Positions 30,383 through 39,036 of a DNA stretch of 40,981 nt are shown here, piece by piece; position 1 is the first letter of the stretch; each line of letters begins with the position of its first letter. The DNA is from Streptomyces sp. ISL-12 (GTDB taxonomy: Bacteria > Actinomycetota > Actinomycetes > Streptomycetales > Streptomycetaceae), in the NCBI RefSeq assembly GCF_018614415.1, contig NZ_JAGGOO010000066.1, positions 1 to 40,981 on the forward strand, given 5' to 3'. The translations under genes were made by a program, and so were the position numbers. The notes beneath the pieces were generated by a model. The model made no database searches and was not told where the DNA came from. It saw nothing but the letters and a program-made list of their open reading frames with translations.

Positions 30383-31537
30383 TTGGCCAACATCCAGAAG
30401 CGCCCCAACGGTAAATGGCGGGCCCGCTACCGCGACCTCGACGGCAAGGAGCACGCCCGCCACTTCGAGCGGAAGCTCGACGCCCAACGGTGGCTCGACG
30501 AGGTCACGGCGAGCATGGTCACCGGCCAGTACGTCGACCCGCGCGCCGGTCGCGTCACCTTCGAGAAGTACGCCGAGAAGTGGGAAGGCTCGCTCATCGC
30601 CAGCGAGGCGGGCGAGCGCATCACCGACAACGCGCTGCGGCTCCACCTCATACCGGCGCTCGGAGCCCGCTCCATGGCGGCGATACGCCGCAACGACATC
30701 CAGGTGCTCTTCAAGCACCTCTCCGGCCAGCTCGGCCCCGGCAGCGTCCGGAACGTCTACGACGTCCTCGTGCGTGTCATGACGGCGGCCGTGGACGACA
30801 AGGTCATCGCCTCCAGCCCGTGCCGCCGGATCACTCTCCCGGCCATGCCGGACGAGGAGGTCACCCCGCCCACGGTCGAGCAGGTCGAGGCGATGGCGCG
30901 GGTGATGCCGCCGTACATCCGCGCAGCGATCGTCACCCTCGCCGGCTCAGGGCTGCGCATCGGTGAACTGCTCGGCCTGAAGGTGTCGGACGTCGACTTC
31001 AAGGCCGGCACCATCCGCGTCGAGCGGCAGCGGCTCCAGTCCGGGAAGATCGGCCCGCCGAAGACCGCCAAGTCCCGGCGCACGGTTCCGGTCGGCGAGG
31101 TCGTCACCGACGCGCTCCTCGCGCATCTCGCTGCACGTCCGTCCAGGGAGTGGCTGTTCACCATGGAGGAGGGCGAGCCGCTCAACTACCGGCGGTGGAA
31201 GACCGAGTGGAACGGGGCTCGCAAGGCGCTCCAGGCGGCCGAGAACGAGGTCGCCGAGCGGGAAGGCCGAAAGCCCGTCGAGCTGCCGCACATGGTCACC
31301 CACGACCTGCGGCACTTCTACGCCTCCGCGCTCATCGCCGGCGGAGCGAGCGTCAAGCAGGTGCAGCTCGTCCTCGGGCACGCGTCCGCCGTCATCACGC
31401 TGCGGATCTACGCCCACCTGTGGCCGGGCGAAGAAGACCGCACCCGGGCCGTCATGGACGCCGTGCTCGGCGGCCTGCGGACCGGGTGCGGACAGGTAGA
31501 CCAGACGATCGAAGAAATCGCAGGTCAAGCGGCTTGA
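30383..31537 (+). CDS. Tyrosine site-specific integrase
   Basis: The 384-aa protein has an N-terminal AP2-like arm-binding part (NGKWRARYRDLDGKEHARHF), a SAM-like core-binding domain (about 57-150) and a catalytic domain with GSGLRIGELLGL (R192), HDLRHFYAS (H307, R310), VLGHAS (H333) and RIYAHLW (nucleophile Y343). TTG is the start, with AAGGAAGG upstream. The stop is 7 bp from the attR core, the usual arrangement when integrase gene and attP adjoin. The candidate arm sites TGCGGAC lie in its last codons (31476-31493). Confidence 0.95.
   Translation: MANIQKRPNGKWRARYRDLDGKEHARHFERKLDAQRWLDEVTASMVTGQYVDPRAGRVTFEKYAEKWEGSLIASEAGERITDNALRLHLIPALGARSMAAIRRNDIQVLFKHLSGQLGPGSVRNVYDVLVRVMTAAVDDKVIASSPCRRITLPAMPDEEVTPPTVEQVEAMARVMPPYIRAAIVTLAGSGLRIGELLGLKVSDVDFKAGTIRVERQRLQSGKIGPPKTAKSRRTVPVGEVVTDALLAHLAARPSREWLFTMEEGEPLNYRRWKTEWNGARKALQAAENEVAEREGRKPVELPHMVTHDLRHFYASALIAGGASVKQVQLVLGHASAVITLRIYAHLWPGEEDRTRAVMDAVLGGLRTGCGQVDQTIEEIAGQAA
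31476..31493. repeat. Candidate integrase arm sites, right end
   Basis: TGCGGAC at 31476 and 31487, period 11 bp, same strand as the left-end pair at 9135/9146. They sit 51 bp inside attR, within the int 3' end. Confidence 0.45.
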
Positions 31538-31544
31538 TCGAAGA

Positions 31545-31563
31545 TCAGGCCTTCTTGGTCTCC
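31545..31563. repeat. attR core within sodN
   Basis: An identical 19-bp copy of the attL core. It supplies the last five codons and stop of sodN (and the end of the Trp codon), so the host protein sequence is restored exactly after integration. Confidence 0.9.
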
Positions 31564-31940
31564 CAGAAGATCTTGTCGATCTGCGCGATGTAGTCCAGCG
31601 CCTTCTGGCCGGTGGCCGGGTCGGTGGACGCCTTGGCGGCCGAGAGGGCCTTCAGGGTGTCGTTGACCAGCTGGTGCAGCTCCGGGTACTTCTCGAAGTG
31701 CGGCGGCTTGAAGTAGTCGCTCCACAGGACCGACACGTGGTGCTTGGCCAGCTCCGCGCGCTGCTCCTTGATGACCGTGGCGCGGGCCTGGAAGTGCGGG
31801 TCGTCGTTGCCGGCCATCTTCTCCTGGACGGCCTTGACCGACTCCGCCTCGATACGGGCCTGGGCCGGGTCGTACACGCCGCAGGGCAGGTCGCAGTGGG
31901 CACTGACCTTGACCTTGGGGGCAAACAGGCGGGAAAGCAT
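31545..31940 (-). CDS. sodN: Nickel superoxide dismutase precursor
   Basis: The 131-aa product is a textbook Ni-SOD. A 14-residue propeptide (MLSRLFAPKVKVSA) ends just before the nickel hook HCDLPCGVYDP, whose His, Cys2 and Cys6 bind Ni after cleavage. A four-helix bundle follows (QARIEAESVKAVQEKMAG, YPELHQLVNDTLKALSAA), ending DYIAQIDKIFWETKKA. It converts superoxide to oxygen and hydrogen peroxide in the cytoplasm. The protease gene sodX is divergent. The last codons are the attachment site of the mobile element. The native 3' UTR has been replaced by the integrase gene, which converges 7 bp away with no terminator between. Confidence 0.97.
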   Translation of the reverse strand: MLSRLFAPKVKVSAHCDLPCGVYDPAQARIEAESVKAVQEKMAGNDDPHFQARATVIKEQRAELAKHHVSVLWSDYFKPPHFEKYPELHQLVNDTLKALSAAKASTDPATGQKALDYIAQIDKIFWETKKA

Positions 31941-32085
31941 GGAGCGTTCCTTCCTCGTGATCGTCTTCTCAGGGGGGACATTACTCCCTGGAGGAGGCGA
32001 TTTCGCGAGTGCCCCCGTGGGCTTAGGACAAAAGTCCAGGGTGAGACTGAGACTGGTGGAGGAATGACCGGGGAGGTGCCGGGTG

Positions 32086-32520
32086 ATGCCGGAGCTGTCG
32101 CAGGAGACCGAGCGCGCCAGAGGGCCGCTGCCCTTCGGACCGGCCGAGGTGACCGGGCCGTCCATGGTGCCCACGCTGTACCACGGGGATGTGCTGGTGG
32201 TGCACTGGGGGGCGAGGGTGCGGCCGGGGGACGTGGTCGTGCTGCGGCACCCCTTCCAGCAGGACCTGCTCGTCGTCAAGCGGGCCGTGGAGCTGCGTGA
32301 GGGCGGGTGGTGGGTGCTGGGGGACAACGCGTACGCGGGGGGTGACAGCACCGATTACGGGGCCGTCCCCGAGGAGCTCGTGCTGGGGCGGGTGCGGCTG
32401 CGTTACCGGCCGCTCGGGCCGGGGCGGCGGTCGCCGTTCGCGCTGGTGCGCTGGGCGCTGTCGGCGGTCAGGCCGGTGCTGTCCGGCCGGTCCGCCTCCA
32501 GGCGTTTGCGGGCGCGGTAG
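32086..32520 (+). CDS. sodX: SodX, nickel-type SOD maturation protease (S26 family)
   Basis: The 144-aa protein shows the S26 signal-peptidase-like pattern: GPSMVPTLYHGDVLVV with the catalytic Ser, then VVKRAVEL with the catalytic Lys and VLGDNAYAGGDSTDYG. It lacks a clear N-terminal membrane anchor. It removes the SodN propeptide to expose the metal-binding His1. ATG 32086 or the GTG just before it can start; GGAGG lies 6-9 nt upstream. It is divergent from sodN across 145 bp. Its last 118 bp overlap the convergent CGNR gene. Confidence 0.92.
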   Translation: MPELSQETERARGPLPFGPAEVTGPSMVPTLYHGDVLVVHWGARVRPGDVVVLRHPFQQDLLVVKRAVELREGGWWVLGDNAYAGGDSTDYGAVPEELVLGRVRLRYRPLGPGRRSPFALVRWALSAVRPVLSGRSASRRLRAR

Positions 32521-33053
32521 GCGGCCACGTTGGCGCGGGTGGCGCAGCGGTCGGAGCAGTAGCGCCGGGAGCGGTTGGTCGAGGTGTCCAGGTAGGCGTT
32601 GCGGCAGGGGGCCGCTTCGCACAGGCCCAGGCGGTCCACGCCGTACTCCGTGAGGTGGAAGGCGAGGCCCATCGCGGCGATGGCGGCGTAGCCGGCCGTG
32701 GCGTTGGACGGGTGGTCGGCCAGGTGCATGTGCCACAGGGGGCGGCCGTCGTCGTCGCGGTGGTCGTGGCCGGAGATCTGGGGGCTGACCGGGAACTCCA
32801 GGAGGAGGGAGTTCAGGAGGTCCACGGCGAGGGTCTCGTCACCGGTGTCGGCCGCCTCGAACACCGCGCGCAGGCGGGCGCGGACCGCGCGGAACCGGGT
32901 CACGTCCGCCTCCGCGGCCCGCCGGACGGCCGACTGGTTGGCGCCGAAGAGTTCACGGACGGCCTCGACCGAGGTCAGCGCGTCCTTGCCCCGGTCCGGC
33001 TCCTCGGTGTTGACGAGACGTACGGCGTAATCCGAGTAATAGGCCAGTTCCAC
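32403..33053 (-). CDS. CGNR-type zinc finger (ABATE domain) protein
   Basis: The 216-aa protein has an N-terminal ABATE-like region (SDYAVRLVNTEEPDRGKDAL, ELFGANQSAVRRAAEADVTR) and a C-terminal zinc finger (LGLCEAAPCRNAYLD, SRRYCSDRCATRANVAAYRA). The motif that names the family reads CATR here in place of CGNR, but the four cysteines are kept. These proteins are thought to be stress-linked transcription factors. The GTG start has AAGGA upstream. The 3' end overlaps sodX by 118 bp on the other strand. Confidence 0.85.
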   Translation of the reverse strand: MELAYYSDYAVRLVNTEEPDRGKDALTSVEAVRELFGANQSAVRRAAEADVTRFRAVRARLRAVFEAADTGDETLAVDLLNSLLLEFPVSPQISGHDHRDDDGRPLWHMHLADHPSNATAGYAAIAAMGLAFHLTEYGVDRLGLCEAAPCRNAYLDTSTNRSRRYCSDRCATRANVAAYRARKRLEADRPDSTGLTADSAQRTSANGDRRPGPSGR

Positions 33054-33151
33054 TTGTAGTCCTTACGGAGGGGCTCTAGGGTCGTGCCTGCGGTCGGGTA
33101 ATGGCTGATCGTGGATTCAGGGTATTACGTGACGGACTCCGGAGGAGCTCT

Positions 33152-33928
33152 ATGACGGACGCGGACGCCACCACGGCCACGACCGGCGCCGACTGGCAGG
33201 CCTGGCAGGAGAGCTGGGACCGGCAGCAGGAGTGGTACATGCCCGACCGCGAGGAGCGGTTCCGGATCATGCTGGACATGGTGGAGGCGCTGGTCGGGCC
33301 GGCGCCGAGGGTGCTCGACCTCGCGTGCGGCACCGGGAGCATCACGGCGCGGCTGCTCGCCCGGTTCCCCGAGGCCACCAGTACCGGGGTGGATCTCGAC
33401 CCGGCGCTGCTCGCCATCGCGGAGGGGACCTTCGCGGGGGACGAGCGGGTCTCGCTGGTGACTGCCGACCTGAAGGACCCCGCGTGGGCGAGCGGGCTGC
33501 CGTACGACTCGTACGACGCCGTACTGACCGCCACGGCCCTGCACTGGCTCCACGCCGAACCCCTCGCGGCCCTCTACGGTCGGGTCGCGGAGCTGGTCCG
33601 CGACGGCGGTGTCTTCCTGAACGCGGACCACATGATCGACGACACGACGCCCCGGATCAACGCGGCCGAGCGGGAGCGGCGGCACGCGCAGATGGCGGCC
33701 GCCAAACGGGACGGCGCCCTCGACTGGTCCGAGTGGTGGCAGCTCGCCGCCAAGGACCCGGTGCTCGCGGAGCCGACGGCCCGGCGGTTCGCCCTCTACG
33801 GCGAGCACGCGGAGGGGGACACGCCGCCGGTGGCGTGGCACGCGCGCGTGCTGCGGGAGAAGGGCTTCGGGGAAGCGCGGCCGGTGTGGTGCTCGCCCTC
33901 GGACACGTTGCTGCTCGCCTTGAAGTAG
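33152..33928 (+). CDS. Class I SAM-dependent methyltransferase
   Basis: The 258-aa protein has motif I PRVLDLACGTGSITARLLAR, acidic strand-2 end TGVDLDPALLAIAE and strand-4 region YDAVLTATALHWLHAEPLAA, the type found in small-molecule methyltransferases. ATG 33152 is chosen because GGAGGAG (33141-33147) is ideally spaced; the frame upstream is not conserved in character. No partner gene suggests a substrate. Confidence 0.9.
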   Translation: MTDADATTATTGADWQAWQESWDRQQEWYMPDREERFRIMLDMVEALVGPAPRVLDLACGTGSITARLLARFPEATSTGVDLDPALLAIAEGTFAGDERVSLVTADLKDPAWASGLPYDSYDAVLTATALHWLHAEPLAALYGRVAELVRDGGVFLNADHMIDDTTPRINAAERERRHAQMAAAKRDGALDWSEWWQLAAKDPVLAEPTARRFALYGEHAEGDTPPVAWHARVLREKGFGEARPVWCSPSDTLLLALK

Positions 33929-33945
33929 GCGGGAGGGTACGTGCG

Positions 33946-33981
33946 TGAGGGGCGGTACGTGCGTCGCCGTACCGCCCCTCG
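33946..33981. terminator. Bidirectional terminator hairpin
   Basis: gaggggcggtacg and cgtaccgcccctc form a perfect 13-bp stem with an 8-nt loop between the converging methyltransferase and ABC transporter genes, 5 bp before the latter's stop. Confidence 0.8.
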
Positions 33982-33985
33982 TGTC

Positions 33986-34762
33986 TCAGAGCACCTTGGA
34001 CAGGAACGCCTTCGTCCGTTCGTGCTGCGGGTCGGTCAGGACGTCGCGCGGGTTGCCCGACTCGACCACCACGCCGCCGTCCATGAAGACCAGGCTGTCG
34101 CCCACCTCGCGGGCGAAGCCCATCTCGTGGGTGACGACCACCATCGTCATGCCGGACTCGGCCAGGTCGCGCATGACGTCCAGGACGTCGCCGACCAGCT
34201 CCGGGTCGAGAGCCGAGGTCGGCTCGTCGAAGAGCATCAGCTTGGGGTCCATCGCCAGGGCCCGGGCGATGGCGACGCGCTGCTGCTGGCCGCCGGAGAG
34301 CTGGGAGGGGTAGTTGTCGGCCTTGTCGGCCAGGCCGACGCGGTCCAGGAGCTGGCCGGCGCGTTCCCGGGCCTGGGTGCGCGGTACGCCCTTGACCTGG
34401 ACCGGGGCCTCCATGACGTTCTCCACGGCCGTCATGTGCGGGAACAGGTTGAAGCGCTGGAACACCATGCCGATGTCGCGGCGCTTGAGGGCGACCTCGC
34501 TGTCCTTCAGCTCGTAGAGCTTGTCGCCCTTCTGGCGGTAGCCGACCAGCTCGCCGTCGACGTACAGACGCCCGGCGTTGATCTTTTCGAGGTGGTTGAT
34601 ACACCTGAGGAAGGTGGACTTGCCGGAGCCGGAGGGGCCGATGAGGCAGAAGACCTCGCCGGAGTTCACCTGGAGGTCGATGCCCTTGAGGACCTCGACC
34701 TGGCCGAAGGACTTGTGGACGCCCTCGGCCTTCACCATCGGGGTGGCGCTGGTCTCGGTCAT
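33986..34762 (-). CDS. Polar amino acid ABC transporter, ATP-binding protein
   Basis: The 258-aa protein has Walker A LIGPSGSGKSTFLRCINHLE, the ABC signature QLSGGQQQRVAIARALAMDP, Walker B LMLFDEPTSALDPE and the switch His in VVTHEMGFAREVGD, which is typical of the HisP/GlnQ group. It powers uptake with the permease and lipoprotein upstream. Its ATG overlaps the permease stop (ATGA). A likely substrate is glutamate, glutamine or another polar amino acid; the exact one cannot be read from sequence. Confidence 0.95.
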   Translation of the reverse strand: MTETSATPMVKAEGVHKSFGQVEVLKGIDLQVNSGEVFCLIGPSGSGKSTFLRCINHLEKINAGRLYVDGELVGYRQKGDKLYELKDSEVALKRRDIGMVFQRFNLFPHMTAVENVMEAPVQVKGVPRTQARERAGQLLDRVGLADKADNYPSQLSGGQQQRVAIARALAMDPKLMLFDEPTSALDPELVGDVLDVMRDLAESGMTMVVVTHEMGFAREVGDSLVFMDGGVVVESGNPRDVLTDPQHERTKAFLSKVL

Positions 34763-35697
34763 GCCGGGACTCCCTTCGGGCGGCGCGTGGGGAGGACGGC
34801 GGACCGGAAGCGCTGGAGCGGGGTCGGCGGCAGGGCGCGGGTCGAGCCCCGGGCGTAGTAGCGCTCGATGTAGTACTGGCCGACGCTCAGGACCGAGGTC
34901 ATGATCAGGTACCAGGTGGCGGCGAGGAAGTACATCTCCACCGTGGAGCCGGCGTTCTGGCCGATGTCCTGCGCCTCCTTGAACAGGTCGTAGTACTGCA
35001 CCGCCGAGACGAGCGAGGTCGTCTTCAGCATGTTGATGACCTCGTTGCCGGTGGGCGGCACGATCACCCGCATCGCCTGCGGAATGACGATCCGGCGCAG
35101 CGTCTTGCTGTGGCTCATGCCGAGCGCGTGCGACGCCTCGGTCTGGCCCTCGTCGACCGAGAGCAGGCCGGCCCGGCAGATCTCGGCCATGTACGCGGCC
35201 TCGTTGAGGCCGAGGCCGAGCAGCGCCGTCAGCAGCGGCGTCATGAAGGACGACCAGTAGTCCTTGTAGACCGGGCCCAGGTTGATGTACTCGAAGACCA
35301 GGCCGAGGTTGAACCAGACGAAGAGCTGGACCAGGACCGGGGTGCCGCGGAAGAACCAGATGTAGAACCACGCGATGGACGAGGTCACCGGGTTCTTCGA
35401 CAGGCGCATCACCGCGAGCAGGATGCCGCCGACGATGCCGATGAGCATCGACAGCACGGTGAGGAGGAGGGTGTTCCAGACGCCTTCGAGGATGCGGTCG
35501 TCGAAGAAGTAGTCGGGGATCGCGCCCCAGTTGATCTTGCCTTGGGCGAAGGCGTAGACGACGGAGCCCAGCAGGGCGAGGGCGACGACCGCGGACACGT
35601 ACCGCCACGGGTGCCGGACCGGGATGGCCTTGACGGCCTCCGGACCGGCGGGGGGAGTCGTGCCGGGACCGTCCGTCTTGCTGACGTCAGCAGTCAC
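34759..35697 (-). CDS. Polar amino acid ABC transporter, permease
   Basis: The 312-aa membrane protein has a polar N-terminal tail, about five to six membrane segments and the HisM/GlnP-type core: WNTLLLTVLSMLIGIVGGIL, RGTPVLVQLFVWF and the EAA loop EASHALGMSHSKTLRRIVIP that contacts the ATPase. It probably works as a homodimer because only one permease gene is present. It follows the lipoprotein gene by 38 bp. Confidence 0.94.
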   Translation of the reverse strand: MTADVSKTDGPGTTPPAGPEAVKAIPVRHPWRYVSAVVALALLGSVVYAFAQGKINWGAIPDYFFDDRILEGVWNTLLLTVLSMLIGIVGGILLAVMRLSKNPVTSSIAWFYIWFFRGTPVLVQLFVWFNLGLVFEYINLGPVYKDYWSSFMTPLLTALLGLGLNEAAYMAEICRAGLLSVDEGQTEASHALGMSHSKTLRRIVIPQAMRVIVPPTGNEVINMLKTTSLVSAVQYYDLFKEAQDIGQNAGSTVEMYFLAATWYLIMTSVLSVGQYYIERYYARGSTRALPPTPLQRFRSAVLPTRRPKGVPA

Positions 35698-35735
35698 GGG
35701 TGGAGCCTTTCAGTGCCGAGTCGGGCGGTGTCGGG

Positions 35736-36698
35736 TCAGGAGCCGCCGTTGATCTTGGACTCGGTGACCGCGCCGTCCGCGACGCCCCACTTGTCGATGA
35801 TCTTCTTGTACTCGCCGTTGTCGATGATCGCCTGGACGGCCGCCTGGAGCGCGTCGCGCAGTTCGGTGTTGTCCTTGGCCACGGCGATGCCGTACGGGCC
35901 CGCCTCCACCTGGTCGCCGACCAGCTCGAAGTACTTGCCGCCGCCGGAGTTCTTCACGGAGTACGCGGCGATCGGGAAGTCGGCGGAGACGACGTCCGCG
36001 CCCTTGGAGCGCATCCGGGTCTCGGCCTCGGGGTTGGTGCCGAAGTCCTCGATCTTCAGGGTCTTCTCGCCGTCCTTCGTACACTTCTTCGCCTGGTCCT
36101 TGGCGAGGTCGTGGGAGAAGGTGTTGCGCTGCACGGCCATCGTCTTGCCGCACAGGTCGTCCCAGGTCTTGATCCCCTGGTCATCGCCCTTGTTGGTGTA
36201 GAGGGAGACGCCCGCGGTGAAGTAGTCGACGAAGTCGACGCCCGTGCCGACCTTCTTGCCGGTGTCGGCGTCGATGCCCTCCTGGCGGTCCTTGGTGTCG
36301 GTCATGGCCGACATGGCGATGTCGTAACGCTTGGCGGCGAGGCCGCCGATGAGCGTGTCGAAGGTGGCGTTCTCGAACTCGAACGTCACGCCGAGCTGCT
36401 TGCCCATCGCCTCCGCGAGGTCCGGGTCGATACCGACCGTCTTGCCGGAGTCGTCCTTGAACTCCACCGGCGCGTAGGCGATGTCGGAACCGACCTTGAT
36501 GACGCCCTTGTCGCGGATGGCCTGGGGGAGCTTGCCGGCCAGCGGGGCGCTGCTCGACGACGTGGTCTCGTCGGAGCCGTTGTCCTTGGTCTGGTCGCCG
36601 CAGCCGGTGAGCAGCAGTGCGCCCGCGACCGCGATGGCGCCGACCGCGGCGGTGCGGGAGGACACGGCGGTCGTACGACGGGTGGAGCGTGCGGTCAT
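35736..36698 (-). CDS. Polar amino acid ABC transporter, substrate-binding lipoprotein
   Basis: The 320-aa precursor has a lipoprotein signal: twin-Arg-containing basic start (RSTRRTTAVSSR), hydrophobic core and lipobox ALLLTGC, with the Cys at about 33 as anchor. A Ser/Thr-rich linker follows, then an SBP_bac_3 domain (VIKVGSDIAYAPVEFKDDSG, YDIAMSAMTDTKDRQ, GVADGAVTESK at the end). ATG 36698 with GGAGGA upstream is chosen. It is the first gene of the transporter operon, so the promoter is in the 683-bp gap to its right. Confidence 0.95.
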   Translation of the reverse strand: MTARSTRRTTAVSSRTAAVGAIAVAGALLLTGCGDQTKDNGSDETTSSSSAPLAGKLPQAIRDKGVIKVGSDIAYAPVEFKDDSGKTVGIDPDLAEAMGKQLGVTFEFENATFDTLIGGLAAKRYDIAMSAMTDTKDRQEGIDADTGKKVGTGVDFVDYFTAGVSLYTNKGDDQGIKTWDDLCGKTMAVQRNTFSHDLAKDQAKKCTKDGEKTLKIEDFGTNPEAETRMRSKGADVVSADFPIAAYSVKNSGGGKYFELVGDQVEAGPYGIAVAKDNTELRDALQAAVQAIIDNGEYKKIIDKWGVADGAVTESKINGGS

Positions 36699-37381
36699 GT
36701 GGGTTCCTCCGGCGGATGAGTGGAGCAGCCGATCGGGCGGGGCGTCCGACGGAGGGCCGGCGGGCGCCGTGGGTCGACGGTCGACGGGGTGTGTGCGGCG
36801 GTCGTCGACGGCAGCGCACGGAGGCCGGCGTGGGCACACGTCTTCGAGTGCCGCGACCTCGTGCGATTACGGCATCTTGCCATTCGGACGGAGCTGTTCA
36901 GGGGACCTGCGATGTCAAAATCGGATAACGGGTGGTTTCGCGAAGTGGAGCACGTCGGTCAATCGCGACCGAACGTTTGCGGGAATTGATGCTTCCGGCC
37001 GGAAGATCTTCGGGGGAGTGGGGTGGGATGGGGTGGGGTGTGGCTTCTTCGGAGTGGTGTCAAGGGTTGTCGGGATGTTGGCCGGAAGTGGTGGTGTGGG
37101 TCATGTCACTGGCATATGACTGACTGTGTTCGTCATGCGGCTGTCCCGTGGGCTCGCGCGGGCCGGTGTGTGAGCTTGCGCCTATTGGACTCGTCCTGGG
37201 GGGCGTCCGTCCGGTAAGAAGGTTCTTTACACCCCTCATCCGGGGCTCAGGGCGCGTGTGCGGCGCGCCCGTCGCGTACAGGCCCGTACGCATCAATGAC
37301 CTGGGCCTTGCGCGGTCCCGCCCACTCCTCACCAGGAGCGGACACACCCTCACACCATGAACTCTTAAGGGGTACTACGAA
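36699..37381. promoter_or_regulatory. Large divergent intergenic region, ABC operon and malic enzyme
   Basis: No convincing gene in 683 bp. Around 36860-37000 the sequence is AT-richer. A 25-codon frame (36912-36989, MSKSDNGWFREVEHVGQSRP...) with an upstream AGGGGA box could be a leader peptide but has no support beyond that. An AAGGGG ribosome site lies at about 37367, before the malic enzyme GTG. Individual promoters could not be assigned. Confidence 0.4.
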
Positions 37382-38620
<1,239 letters not shown>

Positions 38621-38644
38621 CGGGTGGCTTCTCGGCTTCTTCGA

Positions 38645-38674
38645 CGGTCCCGTCCTGGTGGGCGGGGCCGTTTT
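38645..38674 (+). terminator. Intrinsic terminator of the malic enzyme gene
   Basis: cggtcccgtcc / gggcggggccg pair fully (two G-U pairs) with a 4-nt loop, followed by TTTT, 25 bp after the stop. Confidence 0.8.
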
Positions 38675-39023
38675 GTGTGGGCCGAGGGGTGCGGGTGCGG
38701 GTCGTGGGGTGGGTCTGCCTGCGGCGCCTGTGCGGGTTCGGTGGGGGTGCGCGTAGCGCTCAGGGTGCGGTGCGGTGCGGTGCGGTGAGGTGCGTGGTCG
38801 GGGCCGGGGTCGGGGCCGGGGCCGGGGTGGGGGGTGTCCGTCCTCGGAACGGCGCGCGGAATCGGTTTCCTACGGGGGTGAAGCGTGTTGAGGCGCCAAC
38901 CGCTGCGGGCGGACACCCCCCACCCCGGCTCCTTTTCCGCCGTACGCGGGTGCGGGTGCGTCCCGCGTGGCAAGAGGACGCGTGTCACAGGTGCGGTCGG
39001 TTCTCGTGGGCGGGTGGGGAATC
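38675..39023. other. Non-coding GC-rich stretch with simple repeats
   Basis: About 350 bp with no supported gene. Tandem ggtgc units occur at about 38768-38790 and ggggccgggg-type runs at about 38798-38830. The frame of the downstream gene is open here but lacks gene-like composition, so it was not included in the CDS. Confidence 0.5.
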
Positions 39024-39036
39024 TATCGTCGGGGGC
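39024..39036 (+). promoter_or_regulatory. -10 element placing transcription start at the ATG (leaderless mRNA)
   Basis: TATCGT (39024-39029) ends 7 nt before the ATG at 39037, the spacing seen for Streptomyces leaderless transcripts. No clear ribosome binding site precedes the ATG. Confidence 0.5.

Larger units (their letters stand above)
9009..31563. mobile_element. Integrative mobilizable element inserted in the 3' end of sodN
   Basis: The element is bounded by a 19-bp direct repeat (9009-9027 and 31545-31563). Its right end holds a tyrosine integrase ending 7 bp before the repeat, an excisionase-like protein, an XRE regulator, a DUF3631 ATPase, and MobC and relaxase genes. Cargo fills the rest. 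No FtsK/TraB-type translocase, T4SS gene or RepSA-type initiator is seen, so it differs from classical actinomycete AICEs and probably needs a helper for transfer. Base composition in the cargo (CHAT gene, SMC operon) is visibly less GC-rich than the chromosomal flanks, which supports horizontal origin. Confidence 0.9.

Noticed and set aside
36912..36989. 25-codon leader peptide before the malic enzyme gene
   Set aside because: Only an AGGGGA box supports it; there is no run of a single amino acid or attenuator hairpin, so it is mentioned in the intergenic entry only.
38677..39036. Upstream extension of the oxidoreductase gene
   Set aside because: The frame is open but composed of simple repeats and Arg/Gly-rich shadow sequence; the MDR fold starts at the ATG at 39037.
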